Source of the DNA: Pseudonocardia terrae
Lineage (GTDB): Bacteria; Actinomycetota; Actinomycetes; Mycobacteriales; Pseudonocardiaceae
Length of the DNA: 64,000 bases
Direction: 5' to 3'
NCBI RefSeq assembly: GCF_021343995.1
Contig: NZ_JAJTTE010000040.1
Location: 1 to 64,000 of the forward strand
Positions 8,623-17,400 of this stretch are shown here, one piece after another; positions within the stretch are counted from its first letter, which is position 1; the number at the start of each line of letters is the position of its first letter. The notes under the pieces are model-generated. The model was not told the DNA's origin. It made no database searches and saw nothing but the letters and a program-made list of their open reading frames with translations. Position numbers and translations under genes: made by a program.

Positions 8623-9603
8623 GTGAGCGCCGTGCCGTACCCGCTGCCGCCGATGGTCGCAGTGAGCGCGGGGGAGTTGCCGGTCGGGGAGAAGTGGGTC
8701 TACGAGCCCAAGTTCGACGGCTTCCGCTGCCTGGCCCACGCCGCGAACGGGAGGGTGCGGCTGCATAGTCGGCAGCTGCGGTCGCTGAGGCGGTACTTCC
8801 CGGAGATCGTCGCGGCGGTGGCCGAGCTCGGCGAGGACGTGGTGCTCGACGGGGAGCTGGTGGTGTGGCAGCAGGGCCGGCTCGACTTCCTCGCCCTGCA
8901 GGAACGCCTACACCCGTCCACCGCTGGCGCCGGTCGGCTCGCCGCGGCCAAGCCGGCGGCCTTCGTCGTGTTCGACCTGCTGGCACGCCAGGGCGAGGAT
9001 CTGCGGCCGCTGCCATGGGCCGAGCGGCGCCGGCGATTGGAGGAGCTGCTCGGTACACGGTTGCCGCACGGGCTGGTGCTCATGCCTGCCTCGGCCGATC
9101 CGGCGGTCGGGCGGCTGTGGATGCGGGAGCACACCGACTCGGGCATCGAGGGCGTGGTGGCCAAGCGGGTCGACCAGCCCTATTGCGCCGGCGGCCGGGC
9201 CTGGCGGAAGGTCAAGACGCGGCTGACCGCCGAGGCGGTCGTCGGGGGAGTACTCGGTTCGCTCGCCGAGCCCGACGTGCTGGTGGTCGGCCGGTACGGC
9301 GCGCACGGCCGGCTGCGGGTCGCCGGCCGGACCACGCCGCTGCCCGCGGCCGCCCGCGCGCAGCTGCAGGGCGTGCTGACCGCGCCGGCCGGTGAGCATC
9401 CGTGGCCGGAGGTGATCCCGTCGGCCCGGTTCGGGCAGCGGCCGAGCGAACCCGTCGAGTATGTGCAGGTGGCGCCGAGCGTGGTGGTCGAGCTCGAGGT
9501 CGACGCCGCCTTCGAGCTGGGCCGCTGGCGGCATCCCGTGCGGTTCGTGCGGTCCCGCCCCGACCTGCGTCCCGAAGAAGTCATCGAGGCTTCGAGCCGG
9601 TAA
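8623..9603 (+). CDS. ATP-dependent DNA ligase (LigC-like)
   Basis: A 326-residue protein starts from GTG 8623 (an in-frame upstream start at 8560 is less likely). Ligase motif I is YEPKFDGFR, with the nucleotide-binding Lys at about residue 30. Motif III lies in FVVFDLLARQG, motif IV in SGIEGVVAKR, and motif V in WRKVKTR, followed by an OB-fold. The size and domain order fit the stand-alone actinobacterial LigC-type ligases, which seal nicks in repair and end-joining rather than replication. The gene sits just inside the accessory island, before the first leftward defence genes, and converges on the gene at 9750. Confidence 0.85.
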   Translation: MSAVPYPLPPMVAVSAGELPVGEKWVYEPKFDGFRCLAHAANGRVRLHSRQLRSLRRYFPEIVAAVAELGEDVVLDGELVVWQQGRLDFLALQERLHPSTAGAGRLAAAKPAAFVVFDLLARQGEDLRPLPWAERRRRLEELLGTRLPHGLVLMPASADPAVGRLWMREHTDSGIEGVVAKRVDQPYCAGGRAWRKVKTRLTAEAVVGGVLGSLAEPDVLVVGRYGAHGRLRVAGRTTPLPAAARAQLQGVLTAPAGEHPWPEVIPSARFGQRPSEPVEYVQVAPSVVVELEVDAAFELGRWRHPVRFVRSRPDLRPEEVIEASSR

Positions 9604-9749
9604 GCCGGGCGAACAACAGCTGAACACCCGCGTTGCTGCGCCCGCCGGGCGTATCAGACGTATCCAGCGTGCCTCACGCAGCGGAAGCGCGTCTCTGCTA
9701 CAGAGGCCCACTCATCTTGCAGCGGCCGCCCGACATCTGATCAACCGAG

Positions 9750-10472
9750 TTATGGCCGAGCTTCGGCGCGAAGAACTGACACGTGATACTCACGCTCAGC
9801 CTGCCTGTCCAGCACTACTGAGTCCCCCGCGCGAACTGCCTGCTGAGCGAAGAAGGCTCGCCACGCTTTCCGGGCGCGAAAGATCTTCTTGTCGGATGCG
9901 ATGTCGGTCCAGATGCCGGAACCCGGAGAGTTTGCAAAGGTCAGTTGGACTTCCTTGCCGATGCCGGCCTCTCGGTTGGGTGCGCCGAGAACGTCCTCCG
10001 GGAAGAAGTCCAGGCAGCGGGTTAGGTAGACGTGTCCATTGTTGATGTTTCCTTGGCTGAGCTCGATGACTCGGCAGCGGGCGCCGTCGACTCGAATCGC
10101 TGGCTCCGCCGCATAGACTCCGCGACGGACCCGCTTGACCCGATTGCGCCCAGCGAGGTATGCGAGATCGACGCTGACATTGTCGTAGTTCTCGTTGGGG
10201 CGGCCGGCTCCACGGAGATCGGCTACCACTTCCTTGATCGACATCGGCGCCCCTTTCGCCATGAGGACCTCGACAATGGCATCCGTCCTGTGCTGGATGC
10301 CCGCGTCGTCTGCGAATGACTCGTCGAGGGGAGGGGTCAGAGCGCTTGTCAGAGCGGCTTGCTGGGCTTCCAGGCCAGCGATCTGGGCTCCTAGGCGTGC
10401 GTACTCCGTCCTGGCCTCCGCTAACTCGATGCCTACCGCGTCGAGCTCCTCTTTGAGGCTCTTACTTCCCAT
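9750..10472 (-). CDS. Coiled-coil/winged-helix protein with B3-like C-terminal domain
   Basis: A 240-residue protein. Residues 1-45 form a coiled coil (ELAEARTEYARLGAQIAGLEAQ). Residues 60-120 look like a winged helix (IVEVLMAKGAPMSIKEVVADL ... YLAGRNRVKRVRRGVY). The C-terminal 100 residues (FFPEDVLGA ... AWRAFFAQQAVRAGDSVVLDRQAEREYHVSV) resemble the DNA-binding pseudobarrel of B3/EcoRII-N type. It follows the EVE/nuclease gene by 51 bases on the same strand, so it may be the specificity or control subunit of that nuclease. The start has AAGGAG and, further upstream, an imperfect TTGGT/ACCAA inverted repeat that could be an operator. The B3 assignment rests on motif resemblance only. Confidence 0.6.
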   Translation of the reverse strand: MGSKSLKEELDAVGIELAEARTEYARLGAQIAGLEAQQAALTSALTPPLDESFADDAGIQHRTDAIVEVLMAKGAPMSIKEVVADLRGAGRPNENYDNVSVDLAYLAGRNRVKRVRRGVYAAEPAIRVDGARCRVIELSQGNINNGHVYLTRCLDFFPEDVLGAPNREAGIGKEVQLTFANSPGSGIWTDIASDKKIFRARKAWRAFFAQQAVRAGDSVVLDRQAEREYHVSVLRAEARP

Positions 10473-10523
10473 GACGCTCCTTGGTTCAAGTTAGACCAAG
10501 TTTGGCCGAGGTGCTCGCGTCCG

Positions 10524-11408
10524 TCAACGACGTGCGTTTGAGACGCGACTGATCCCTAGCTGTGCTAACGAGAGAAACCGTGGCCTCCTGGCACCACCTC
10601 CAACGAGGTGGGCGGCGTCGGAGCGGAGGCTGTCGCCGATGACGACCATAATCGGCCGTCGGCGAGGGCGGCCACACTCGGAGCGGAGAAGATCAGCGTA
10701 GTCGCTGACCTGCTTGACCGCGTGCGCGCCGATCTCGCCCCGCTTGAGTTCGACTACGACATCCTGCTTGAGCAGGCCTCGCCCGCGGCTGTACAGAAGG
10801 TCAGCGCGACGGCCGTTGCCGAAGATGTACTCGTGAACGACGAAGGTGAGAGGGCCAAGTCCGGCTCGCTCCAGGAGGTCCTTCCGTTCCATGAGGCGGC
10901 GCTGGATCTCTCGTTCAAGGCGGATGCGGTGCAGCCCGTCGGCCGCCTGTTTGGCCGGCATCTTCGAGTCGTAGCCTGCGAGCCTGACCAGCTCACTCCA
11001 GCAGTCGGCCGGCACCTCTACCGCGCTCTTCACGAAGCGCGTCCGGTTAGCGCCCCAGTCGCGGAGAATTGAGTTCTCTTTGATGGCGCTCCACGGGACC
11101 GACCGTTGCAGCCGCTCGATGACCTCGAACTGGCAGATGGGCTTACCGTGAAGTGGATGACCAGGGCGGTCGAGCTGCTCTGGATCGGAGCGAACGACCA
11201 GGAAGTGAGAGATGTCCTTCTTGATCCCGGAGCGGTAGAGCAGCACAGTGTCGCCGGTTCGAGTGTGCGGCGAGCAGGTCCACCATGCGGAGGGGGAGAA
11301 GCCCGCAGAGGGCTCCAGATCACGTCGCTCTGTGCCGTCGTCCTCGAGGTAGTGCTCCGGGCGAGTCACCCACAGCCAGTGGCGTTCGCTGTTGATCGTG
11401 TCGTTCAT
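10524..11408 (-). CDS. EVE-like domain fused to PD-(D/E)XK nuclease
   Basis: A 294-residue protein. The N-terminal 150 residues (HWLWVTRPEHYLED ... WWTCSPHTRTGDTVLLYRSGIKKDISHFLVVRS) have the EVE/PUA-like pattern used to read modified bases. The C-terminal part has FGNGRRADLLYSRG and VVVELKRGEIGAHAVKQVSDYADLL, that is D-x(n)-E-x-K of a PD-(D/E)XK nuclease, similar in arrangement to NucS-type enzymes. An EVE-nuclease fusion suggests a type IV-like enzyme that cuts modified foreign DNA. It is followed by the B3-like gene and preceded by a DUF732 protein on the same strand. Confidence 0.78.
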   Translation of the reverse strand: MNDTINSERHWLWVTRPEHYLEDDGTERRDLEPSAGFSPSAWWTCSPHTRTGDTVLLYRSGIKKDISHFLVVRSDPEQLDRPGHPLHGKPICQFEVIERLQRSVPWSAIKENSILRDWGANRTRFVKSAVEVPADCWSELVRLAGYDSKMPAKQAADGLHRIRLEREIQRRLMERKDLLERAGLGPLTFVVHEYIFGNGRRADLLYSRGRGLLKQDVVVELKRGEIGAHAVKQVSDYADLLRSECGRPRRRPIMVVIGDSLRSDAAHLVGGGARRPRFLSLAQLGISRVSNARR

Positions 11409-11440
11409 CGTGCCCTCTGTGTCGAGCGTCAGACGACGCG

Positions 11441-11851
11441 TCAGGCGGCGGTTGGGCAGAAGGCGTTCTTGGAGGCATCAACGACGTAGGCGGCCTCCCT
11501 GGTGGGCAGGGCGGCACCGTACGCAGTCAGCGTGATGACGTAGGACAGCGAGTTCCCGGTGACGAGCGCGTTGCAGATTGTCTTGCCAGCGTCGATCCGC
11601 TGCTCGTCGGGCTTACCAGCCCAGATTCCGTGGTCGTTGAGAGCTGCCACGAACTGCTGCTCAGGTGTCGTGCCGCCTTGGCCCGCGGCAAACCCGATCG
11701 TGCCAGCAACTGCGGCGAGGATGACCGCCGCTACCGCGGCGCCAACGATCTTTCGGCGTCTCGCCGAACCCGCCGGGACGGGAGGCGTGTGCTGGTCGGC
11801 AGCGCCGATGGGTGAAGAGGGTGCCGGAGCAGGCTGAGGGTCGATCGACAT
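11441..11851 (-). CDS. Membrane-anchored DUF732 protein
   Basis: A 136-residue protein. A Pro-rich cytoplasmic segment and a basic stretch (ARRRK) precede one membrane helix (about 35-57, IVGAAVAAVILAAVAGTIGFAAG). The exported part matches DUF732: QQFVAALNDHGI, the central DAGKTICNALVTG and the C-terminal YVVDASKNAFCP, with two Cys likely forming a disulfide. DUF732 proteins are small exported proteins of actinobacteria, of unknown role. It is 32 bases upstream of the EVE-nuclease gene, but a functional link is uncertain. Confidence 0.7.
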   Translation of the reverse strand: MSIDPQPAPAPSSPIGAADQHTPPVPAGSARRRKIVGAAVAAVILAAVAGTIGFAAGQGGTTPEQQFVAALNDHGIWAGKPDEQRIDAGKTICNALVTGNSLSYVITLTAYGAALPTREAAYVVDASKNAFCPTAA

Positions 11852-12034
11852 AAGATCCGCCTTGCGGGAGGGGAGTACTGCCCCGCATATCGTCAGCGAT
11901 CGGGTGAAGGTTCCAGGCCATTCGGTCTAATCATCAGCTTTGATGACGACGCGCTGTCAGCAGTCGGATTCGTGCGCTCGGCGGCGCGCGAGCGCGACTG
12001 CCTACGAGGCTCGCAGTGTGCTGGCGTCAAGCGG

Positions 12035-12343
12035 ATGTGGTCTGCTGTGGACGTGCACGTCGATCGGCTCCGAGCCCGGCTTCAGGACCATCTTGCGCAG
12101 GTTCGGGCGGCGGCGGAGGACAACGAGTTCGTCGACCTCCATCTTGCCGAGCAGCTCCACAGCCGTCTTACAGCGGCCCTCGACGGCTGGTCGACGTACG
12201 ACCACGAGCAGCGGGCGGCCTTGACGGGTGCCGTGAACTACCTGGTCCAGACCGACGACGAGGAGAATGACCTCCGCAGCCCCATCGGGTTCGACGATGA
12301 TGCGGAGATCGTGATGGCGGCGCTCAGGCGAGTTGGGGGATGA
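12035..12343 (+). CDS. Small acidic protein next to UvrD helicase
   Basis: A 102-residue protein starts at ATG 12035 (MWSAVDVHVDRLRARL). It is helical and acidic, ending in YLVQTDDEENDLRSPIGFDDDAEIVMAALRRVG, a tail typical of short uncharacterised proteins found beside large helicases in actinobacteria. It converges on and overlaps the end of the UvrD gene by 20 bases. It may be a regulator or DNA mimic, but nothing in the sequence proves it. An in-frame upstream start at 11972 is possible. Confidence 0.55.
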   Translation: MWSAVDVHVDRLRARLQDHLAQVRAAAEDNEFVDLHLAEQLHSRLTAALDGWSTYDHEQRAALTGAVNYLVQTDDEENDLRSPIGFDDDAEIVMAALRRVGG

Positions 12344-14441
12344 ACGGGCTGGGCTTGGCGGACCACGTGACCAGCAGCTGCTCGCGGGCTCTGCTGCAGG
12401 CGACGTAGAAGAGCGAGCGCTCCCGGCCGCGGATCGCGGCGTGCTCGGCGTCCGGCTTGCTCTCGAACACGAAGTCGAGCGGGACGACGCCCTCGGCGGC
12501 GCCGATCACGATCACGCGCTCGTACTCGGTCCCCTTGGCTCGGTGCATGGAGGACACTTTGACGGCTTCGTCGTTGCCGGGGCCGTCGCGCTGGAGAAGC
12601 TCGACGGGGATGCCCGCGTCCTTCAGCGCGATGCGCGCCCGCTCCTGCTCGCGGGTCCGGCGGGCCAGGACGGCGATCGTCGCGGCAGCGACGTCCGCGG
12701 CGAGCCACGCCTTGATGGTGGACACGACGTGCGTCAACTCCTCGCCGTCGGACGCGAATCCCTGTAGCTCTGGGACCGGGCCACCGTAGAGCGAGCGGTA
12801 GCCGGCCACCGACTCATCCTCGCCTTCCAGGTCGACGACAGGCTCGTTGCCGATGACCCCGAGGGCGAAGGCGAGGTTCTGCCGCGTGGTGCGGTAGTTC
12901 AGAGTGAGCCGTCGGGAGCGGCCACGGGTCTCGATGCCGTAGTGCCCTAGGACGATCCGGTCGCCGTAGATCCGCTGGTGGCCGTCCTCGGCGATGAACA
13001 GGTCGTTCGGCCCGGAGGCGACGAGGCCGCGCAGCACGCGCCAGTGGCCGGCGTGCAGGTCCTGCCCCTCATCGACGACGACGTGGTTGAACGTAGGCGC
13101 CTTCTCTCGCAACGCGGGGTCGGCGAGGATCTCGGCGGCCCGCACAGCGAGCCGCTCGAACGTCGTCCTGCCCTGGCTGGCGACGCCGCGCTCGAAGGTC
13201 TCGATGACCCGCCAGACAGCGGCGCGGTGGACCCGGTTGAGTCGGAGCCCGCGGCCCGTCCGCCGGGCCTTGAAGTACGCCTCCCGTGTGTGGGCAGGCA
13301 GGGCGAGGACGACTGCGCGGTACTCGCTGTCGAGGAAGGTCGGAGTAAGGGCGTCGACGAGGTCGGCCGGAACACCGCTGCTCGCGACGGACTCCTCCCA
13401 CAGCGTCTCGCGGTCGCGCTCGCCGAGGATCTGGCCGGGCGGTCCGTCGACTGCGTGGACGACGGACCGCACGATCTGATCGACGCCTCCGACCTCAACG
13501 CGGGCGAGCTCCTCCGCTGATAGCAGCCCGTGGATGTCCGCCTGCAGGTTTGCCGCGAGATTGCGGGTGAAAGTGCACAGCAGCACTCGCACATCACGCT
13601 GCCGCGCGAGGTAGGCCGCTCGGTGGAGCGCGACGACGGTCTTGCCGGTGCCGGCGCCGCCGGCCAGGCGGTAGGGCCCGTTGTAGGTCTTGCGGTAGGC
13701 GACGGCCCGCTGGGTGGGATGCAGGTAGGTGCGCCAGGCAGCGAAGTCGGCTTCGAGCATGCGGCGCAGTTCATCGTCGGTCTGCAGGTAGACGAACTGC
13801 ATGCGGCTCGTCGGCCGCTGCACCGCGGCGACGGGATCGGCGTCGGCTGGCCGGTCGAGGTCATAGATCGTGCGCACCTGATCCAGCGAGGTACCCGTGG
13901 CCAGGTCGAGGAGGACCTGCTGCTGCCACTCGGGGAGGTCCCCGGCAAGGACGAGCAGGTCGTCCTCCGTCGCAGCGCGGATGGCCTCCTCGGCGACCTC
14001 GGCGTTGATGCCGAGGGCGACGAGCTCGGCAGGCTTGAAGGGCAGGACCTGGGGGGCGTCTGGTTTCGCAGGCTTAGCGCGGAAGTCCTCGACGCGCTTC
14101 GTGATCGCCTTCGGTCGGAGGACCTCCATCGCGCCGTTGGCCGGGTTGATGTCGAGGACCTGGTTCTGGGCTTCCTCGTAGGCCTCGTCGTGGGAGCGGA
14201 TCGCTGCGAGCAGCCACATCGGCTCGGGCTCCTCAGCGACGGCGAACAGCACAGCTCGGTAGCTCAAGTCCACCCGCGCCGTACGAACCCGCTTGTCCGC
14301 GGGGTTCTTCGGGATCTTGAGGTCGAGCCCGGTGAGGTCGGCGTTCTGATTGAGCTTGGTGACGAAGTCCCAGGCTTTAGCCTTGATCGAGCCGTCGACG
14401 TCGATCGCCTTGTGGAACTCCTTGGACATGATGACGCCCAT
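12324..14441 (-). CDS. UvrD/Rep-type superfamily 1 helicase
   Basis: A 705-residue protein. Residues 1-110 are a conserved non-helicase region (VDLSYRAVLFAVAEEPEPMWLLAAIRSHDEAYEEA). The helicase core begins with Walker A YRLAGGAGTGKTVVALHRA (about 253-263), then LLCTFTRNLAANL, the Walker B VVVDEGQDLH, the QRIY motif, LNYRTTRQNL, and C-terminal SSMHRAKGTEYERVIVIG and LFYVACSRAREQLLVTW. The start ATG overlaps the stop of the 2,054-residue helicase (TGATG), so translation is coupled. The two helicases very likely work together in unwinding or degrading foreign DNA. Confidence 0.88.
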   Translation of the reverse strand: MGVIMSKEFHKAIDVDGSIKAKAWDFVTKLNQNADLTGLDLKIPKNPADKRVRTARVDLSYRAVLFAVAEEPEPMWLLAAIRSHDEAYEEAQNQVLDINPANGAMEVLRPKAITKRVEDFRAKPAKPDAPQVLPFKPAELVALGINAEVAEEAIRAATEDDLLVLAGDLPEWQQQVLLDLATGTSLDQVRTIYDLDRPADADPVAAVQRPTSRMQFVYLQTDDELRRMLEADFAAWRTYLHPTQRAVAYRKTYNGPYRLAGGAGTGKTVVALHRAAYLARQRDVRVLLCTFTRNLAANLQADIHGLLSAEELARVEVGGVDQIVRSVVHAVDGPPGQILGERDRETLWEESVASSGVPADLVDALTPTFLDSEYRAVVLALPAHTREAYFKARRTGRGLRLNRVHRAAVWRVIETFERGVASQGRTTFERLAVRAAEILADPALREKAPTFNHVVVDEGQDLHAGHWRVLRGLVASGPNDLFIAEDGHQRIYGDRIVLGHYGIETRGRSRRLTLNYRTTRQNLAFALGVIGNEPVVDLEGEDESVAGYRSLYGGPVPELQGFASDGEELTHVVSTIKAWLAADVAAATIAVLARRTREQERARIALKDAGIPVELLQRDGPGNDEAVKVSSMHRAKGTEYERVIVIGAAEGVVPLDFVFESKPDAEHAAIRGRERSLFYVACSRAREQLLVTWSAKPSPFIPQLA

Positions 14442-17400
14442 CAGGCGCTTCCCCCTGCGCTCAGTGCCGTCGCGACGGCGGCGACGTCCGGAGTGACGAC
14501 GGTCCACGAGTTGTCGAGCAGCCACCGTCGTACGTCCTCGTCCTCCTCGAGGAGAACAGCGACGCGATGGTCAGGCCACGCAAGATCGACGGCAAGCTCC
14601 CCGTCGTCGACCTCGTAGCCGGGCTCGGGAGGCGGCAGATGCCCCACCGCAAGGTGCAGAACCTGTTCCTTCTGGCTCCCCTCGAAGGTGTCAGCGATGT
14701 CCTGCCACGCCGGTGAGACGGCCACGGTCTCAGCTGCGGAGGCGGGCGCCGACTCGACGGTGGAGAGGCTGTGCGCCTGGAACCGCCCCGGTTCGAGGAA
14801 CTGCAGCACGTTGCCGAGGGCGAGCCAGTCTCGCCAGGCGACGACCTGGCCATCGCTGCCGACTACGTCATCGCGGTCGTCGACTCCCAGCCATGCGCGG
14901 ATGTCGATCTTGCTCCGCCGTTCGAGGACCAGAGCGGCGCCGTGCACGGTGTACTTCGTCAGCACGCCCAGCTTGCCGGGCGCAGGATTAGCGCCGGTCC
15001 CCGTGATGGCGGCCTCCATCAACTCCGGCACCGCCTCGGGCACGGTCTTCGTGAGGCCCTGCTCGCCGAGCGCGTAGGTCAGCGCGAGTGCATGAGCGGC
15101 GGGCTTCCACGCTGACGGCGACGGGCGCAGTACGAACGCGACCAAGAGCGAGAGTGGATCGACGAAGAGCTCGCGGATGTGCACGCTGCCTGGAGGCGGC
15201 TGCTTCTCGAACGTCCCGACTGCACCTTGCCAATACCGCGCGTCGATCCACCCGGCCGGCTCGGGTGCGATTCCGTCGAGGACGTCCGTGAAGGCATCGA
15301 GGTCCTGATGAGTCACCGCCCAGACGAGGTAGCCCTTAGCACGCAGGTCAGCGCGCTTCTCGGCGTCGTCGGCGACCCGATTGTGGTCGCTGGAGGAGTG
15401 GAATTTCTGACCGTCGCAGAAGACCGCGATCTTCGGGACGGCCCGGTCGCCGCATTCGAGTACGAAGTCTGGCTGCACGCCGCCGAGCGGGACCTGCGGC
15501 GTCGCGCGCCAGACCTGGCCACCGAGCGACTGCGGGAACCGGATCTCGGCCGCGTCGCCGACACCCGTCGCCGTCAGGGTGACCGCGGCGCTGCGGCTCT
15601 TGGCCCAGCGCACGAGCAACTGTCGGAAGCGCCGCTCGATCGGGGTGTCGTGCGGCCCGACGACGATGTCCTTAAGCGTCTCGATCGGCTCTGGGCTCCA
15701 TTGCTGGAAGATCTCCGTGATCAGGCTGATCGCGGACTCGCGACGCGCCTCGGTCGCCATGTGCGGCGGGACGTGGGGGAGCAGGCAGCGGTGGCAGGCC
15801 GCAAGACCCTCTGTGCGGCACTCGCAGGCCTGGAGGACCTGGAGCGCGGCGGCGAGGAGCTCGTATACCTGATCGGGCTCGGCGAAGCGCCCTAAGTATC
15901 CGGTGCCGCCCGGGACGAGGTCGTGGAGCACCATGACCCACCGCTCGCCACTACCCGGCACGGGGTCCGCAGCCTCGACGACGTCGAGGTGCTCGGGCTC
16001 ACCGCCCAGTACCTGCCGGAGGCCGAGTAGCAGGGCCGCGCGGAAGGACGTCCGCACGATCGCATCCGCGACGACGATCGGGGGCACCAGAAGCCGGACC
16101 GCCTGGGTGCGCAGGTCGTGGGTCAGCGCGACGGTCACCCAGCCCTGGTCGTCCGGCTCCTTGCGCTGCCGGCACCAGCCCCGGTGACGGGCCCGCGCCG
16201 CGTCGACTCGCTGGGCGGCCGGAACGACGCCGCAGTGTCGGCAGGCGTGGAACAGTGGCGCTGTCACCTCGTTGCCTGCGACGTGCAGGGTGCTGCCGCC
16301 GCGTTCGGCGGGGCCGAGGTTGACCCAGCGGATGTCCGCGGTGCGCAGGACTTCGACGCCGAAGGGGTAGTCGGTGAGCTGCCAGGCTGCGGCGATGGCG
16401 TCCGGCTCGGCGTCGACGGTCGTGACGATCTCGAATCGGGTCTTCCGGCGGTCCTCGCCGTCGTCCTCGCGCATCGCGCTCTCCCGCGAGGTATAGGCGG
16501 AGGCGCCACGGAAGGGCAGGGTCGTGAGGACCTGGCCGGCGTCCGCAGCTGTGACCGCACCGCAGCGCGGACACGACCCGGCCGGCGAGCCGTCGAGCGG
16601 TCGGGACCAGCCGCAGGCTGGGCAGAAGCGACGTCGGATCGTGGCCGGGTTGCGGCTCGTGCCGAGGTCCAGCCCGTCGATCTGAACGGCCGTGCCGCGC
16701 ACGTAGAACACCGCGCCCGGGGCGAGCTCGCCCAGCGCGGTCCTGCTTCCACGGACGTACTGCTCCTCGGAGGTCTGGCTCGCGCCGGTCTCCTCATCGG
16801 TCCACCAGAGCCCGACGTCGAGCCGGGTCGTGTCGTCGAGCAGCGCGTAGTTAGGCAGCAGCCCCTTCGCCTCGAGCGCGGAGATCCAGTACATCCGGTC
16901 GCGTTCGCGGCCGGTGGCTCGGGCGACCGCGATCTCGCCGTTCAGCCGCCGCAGTTCCCGCTTGCCCGCGTCGTCGAGAGAGGGGCGGGCCTTCATCGCC
17001 TCGATCTCTGCCTTGAGCAGTGCGACCCGTCCGGCGAGCTCTTCACCCTCGGCGATCCAGGCCTTCACCGCCGCCTCGACCGCCCGCTCCATCTCCGGCG
17101 GTTCGCCGTCGGGGCTGCCGTCGCCCGCCCACTCCCGCAGGGCCTGCGCGCTGTCTTTCGAGACCTCGTCGCCGAAGCCGCGCAGGAACTCGTCGACGTA
17201 GGTTGCAGCGTGGGCGCGAGCGTCCGCGACCAGGCTGCCGAGCCAGGAGCTCGGCGCCAGCCCGTCGCGGAACACCTGCTTGGCGAGCCGCGTAGTCGGG
17301 TGGCCCGAGCGAGCACGCCGATCCACAAGCGACGCCAGGTACTGGCGGCGCAAGATCTCGGTGGCGTCGAGATAACAGGCGGGTGGCACGACCTCGCCTG

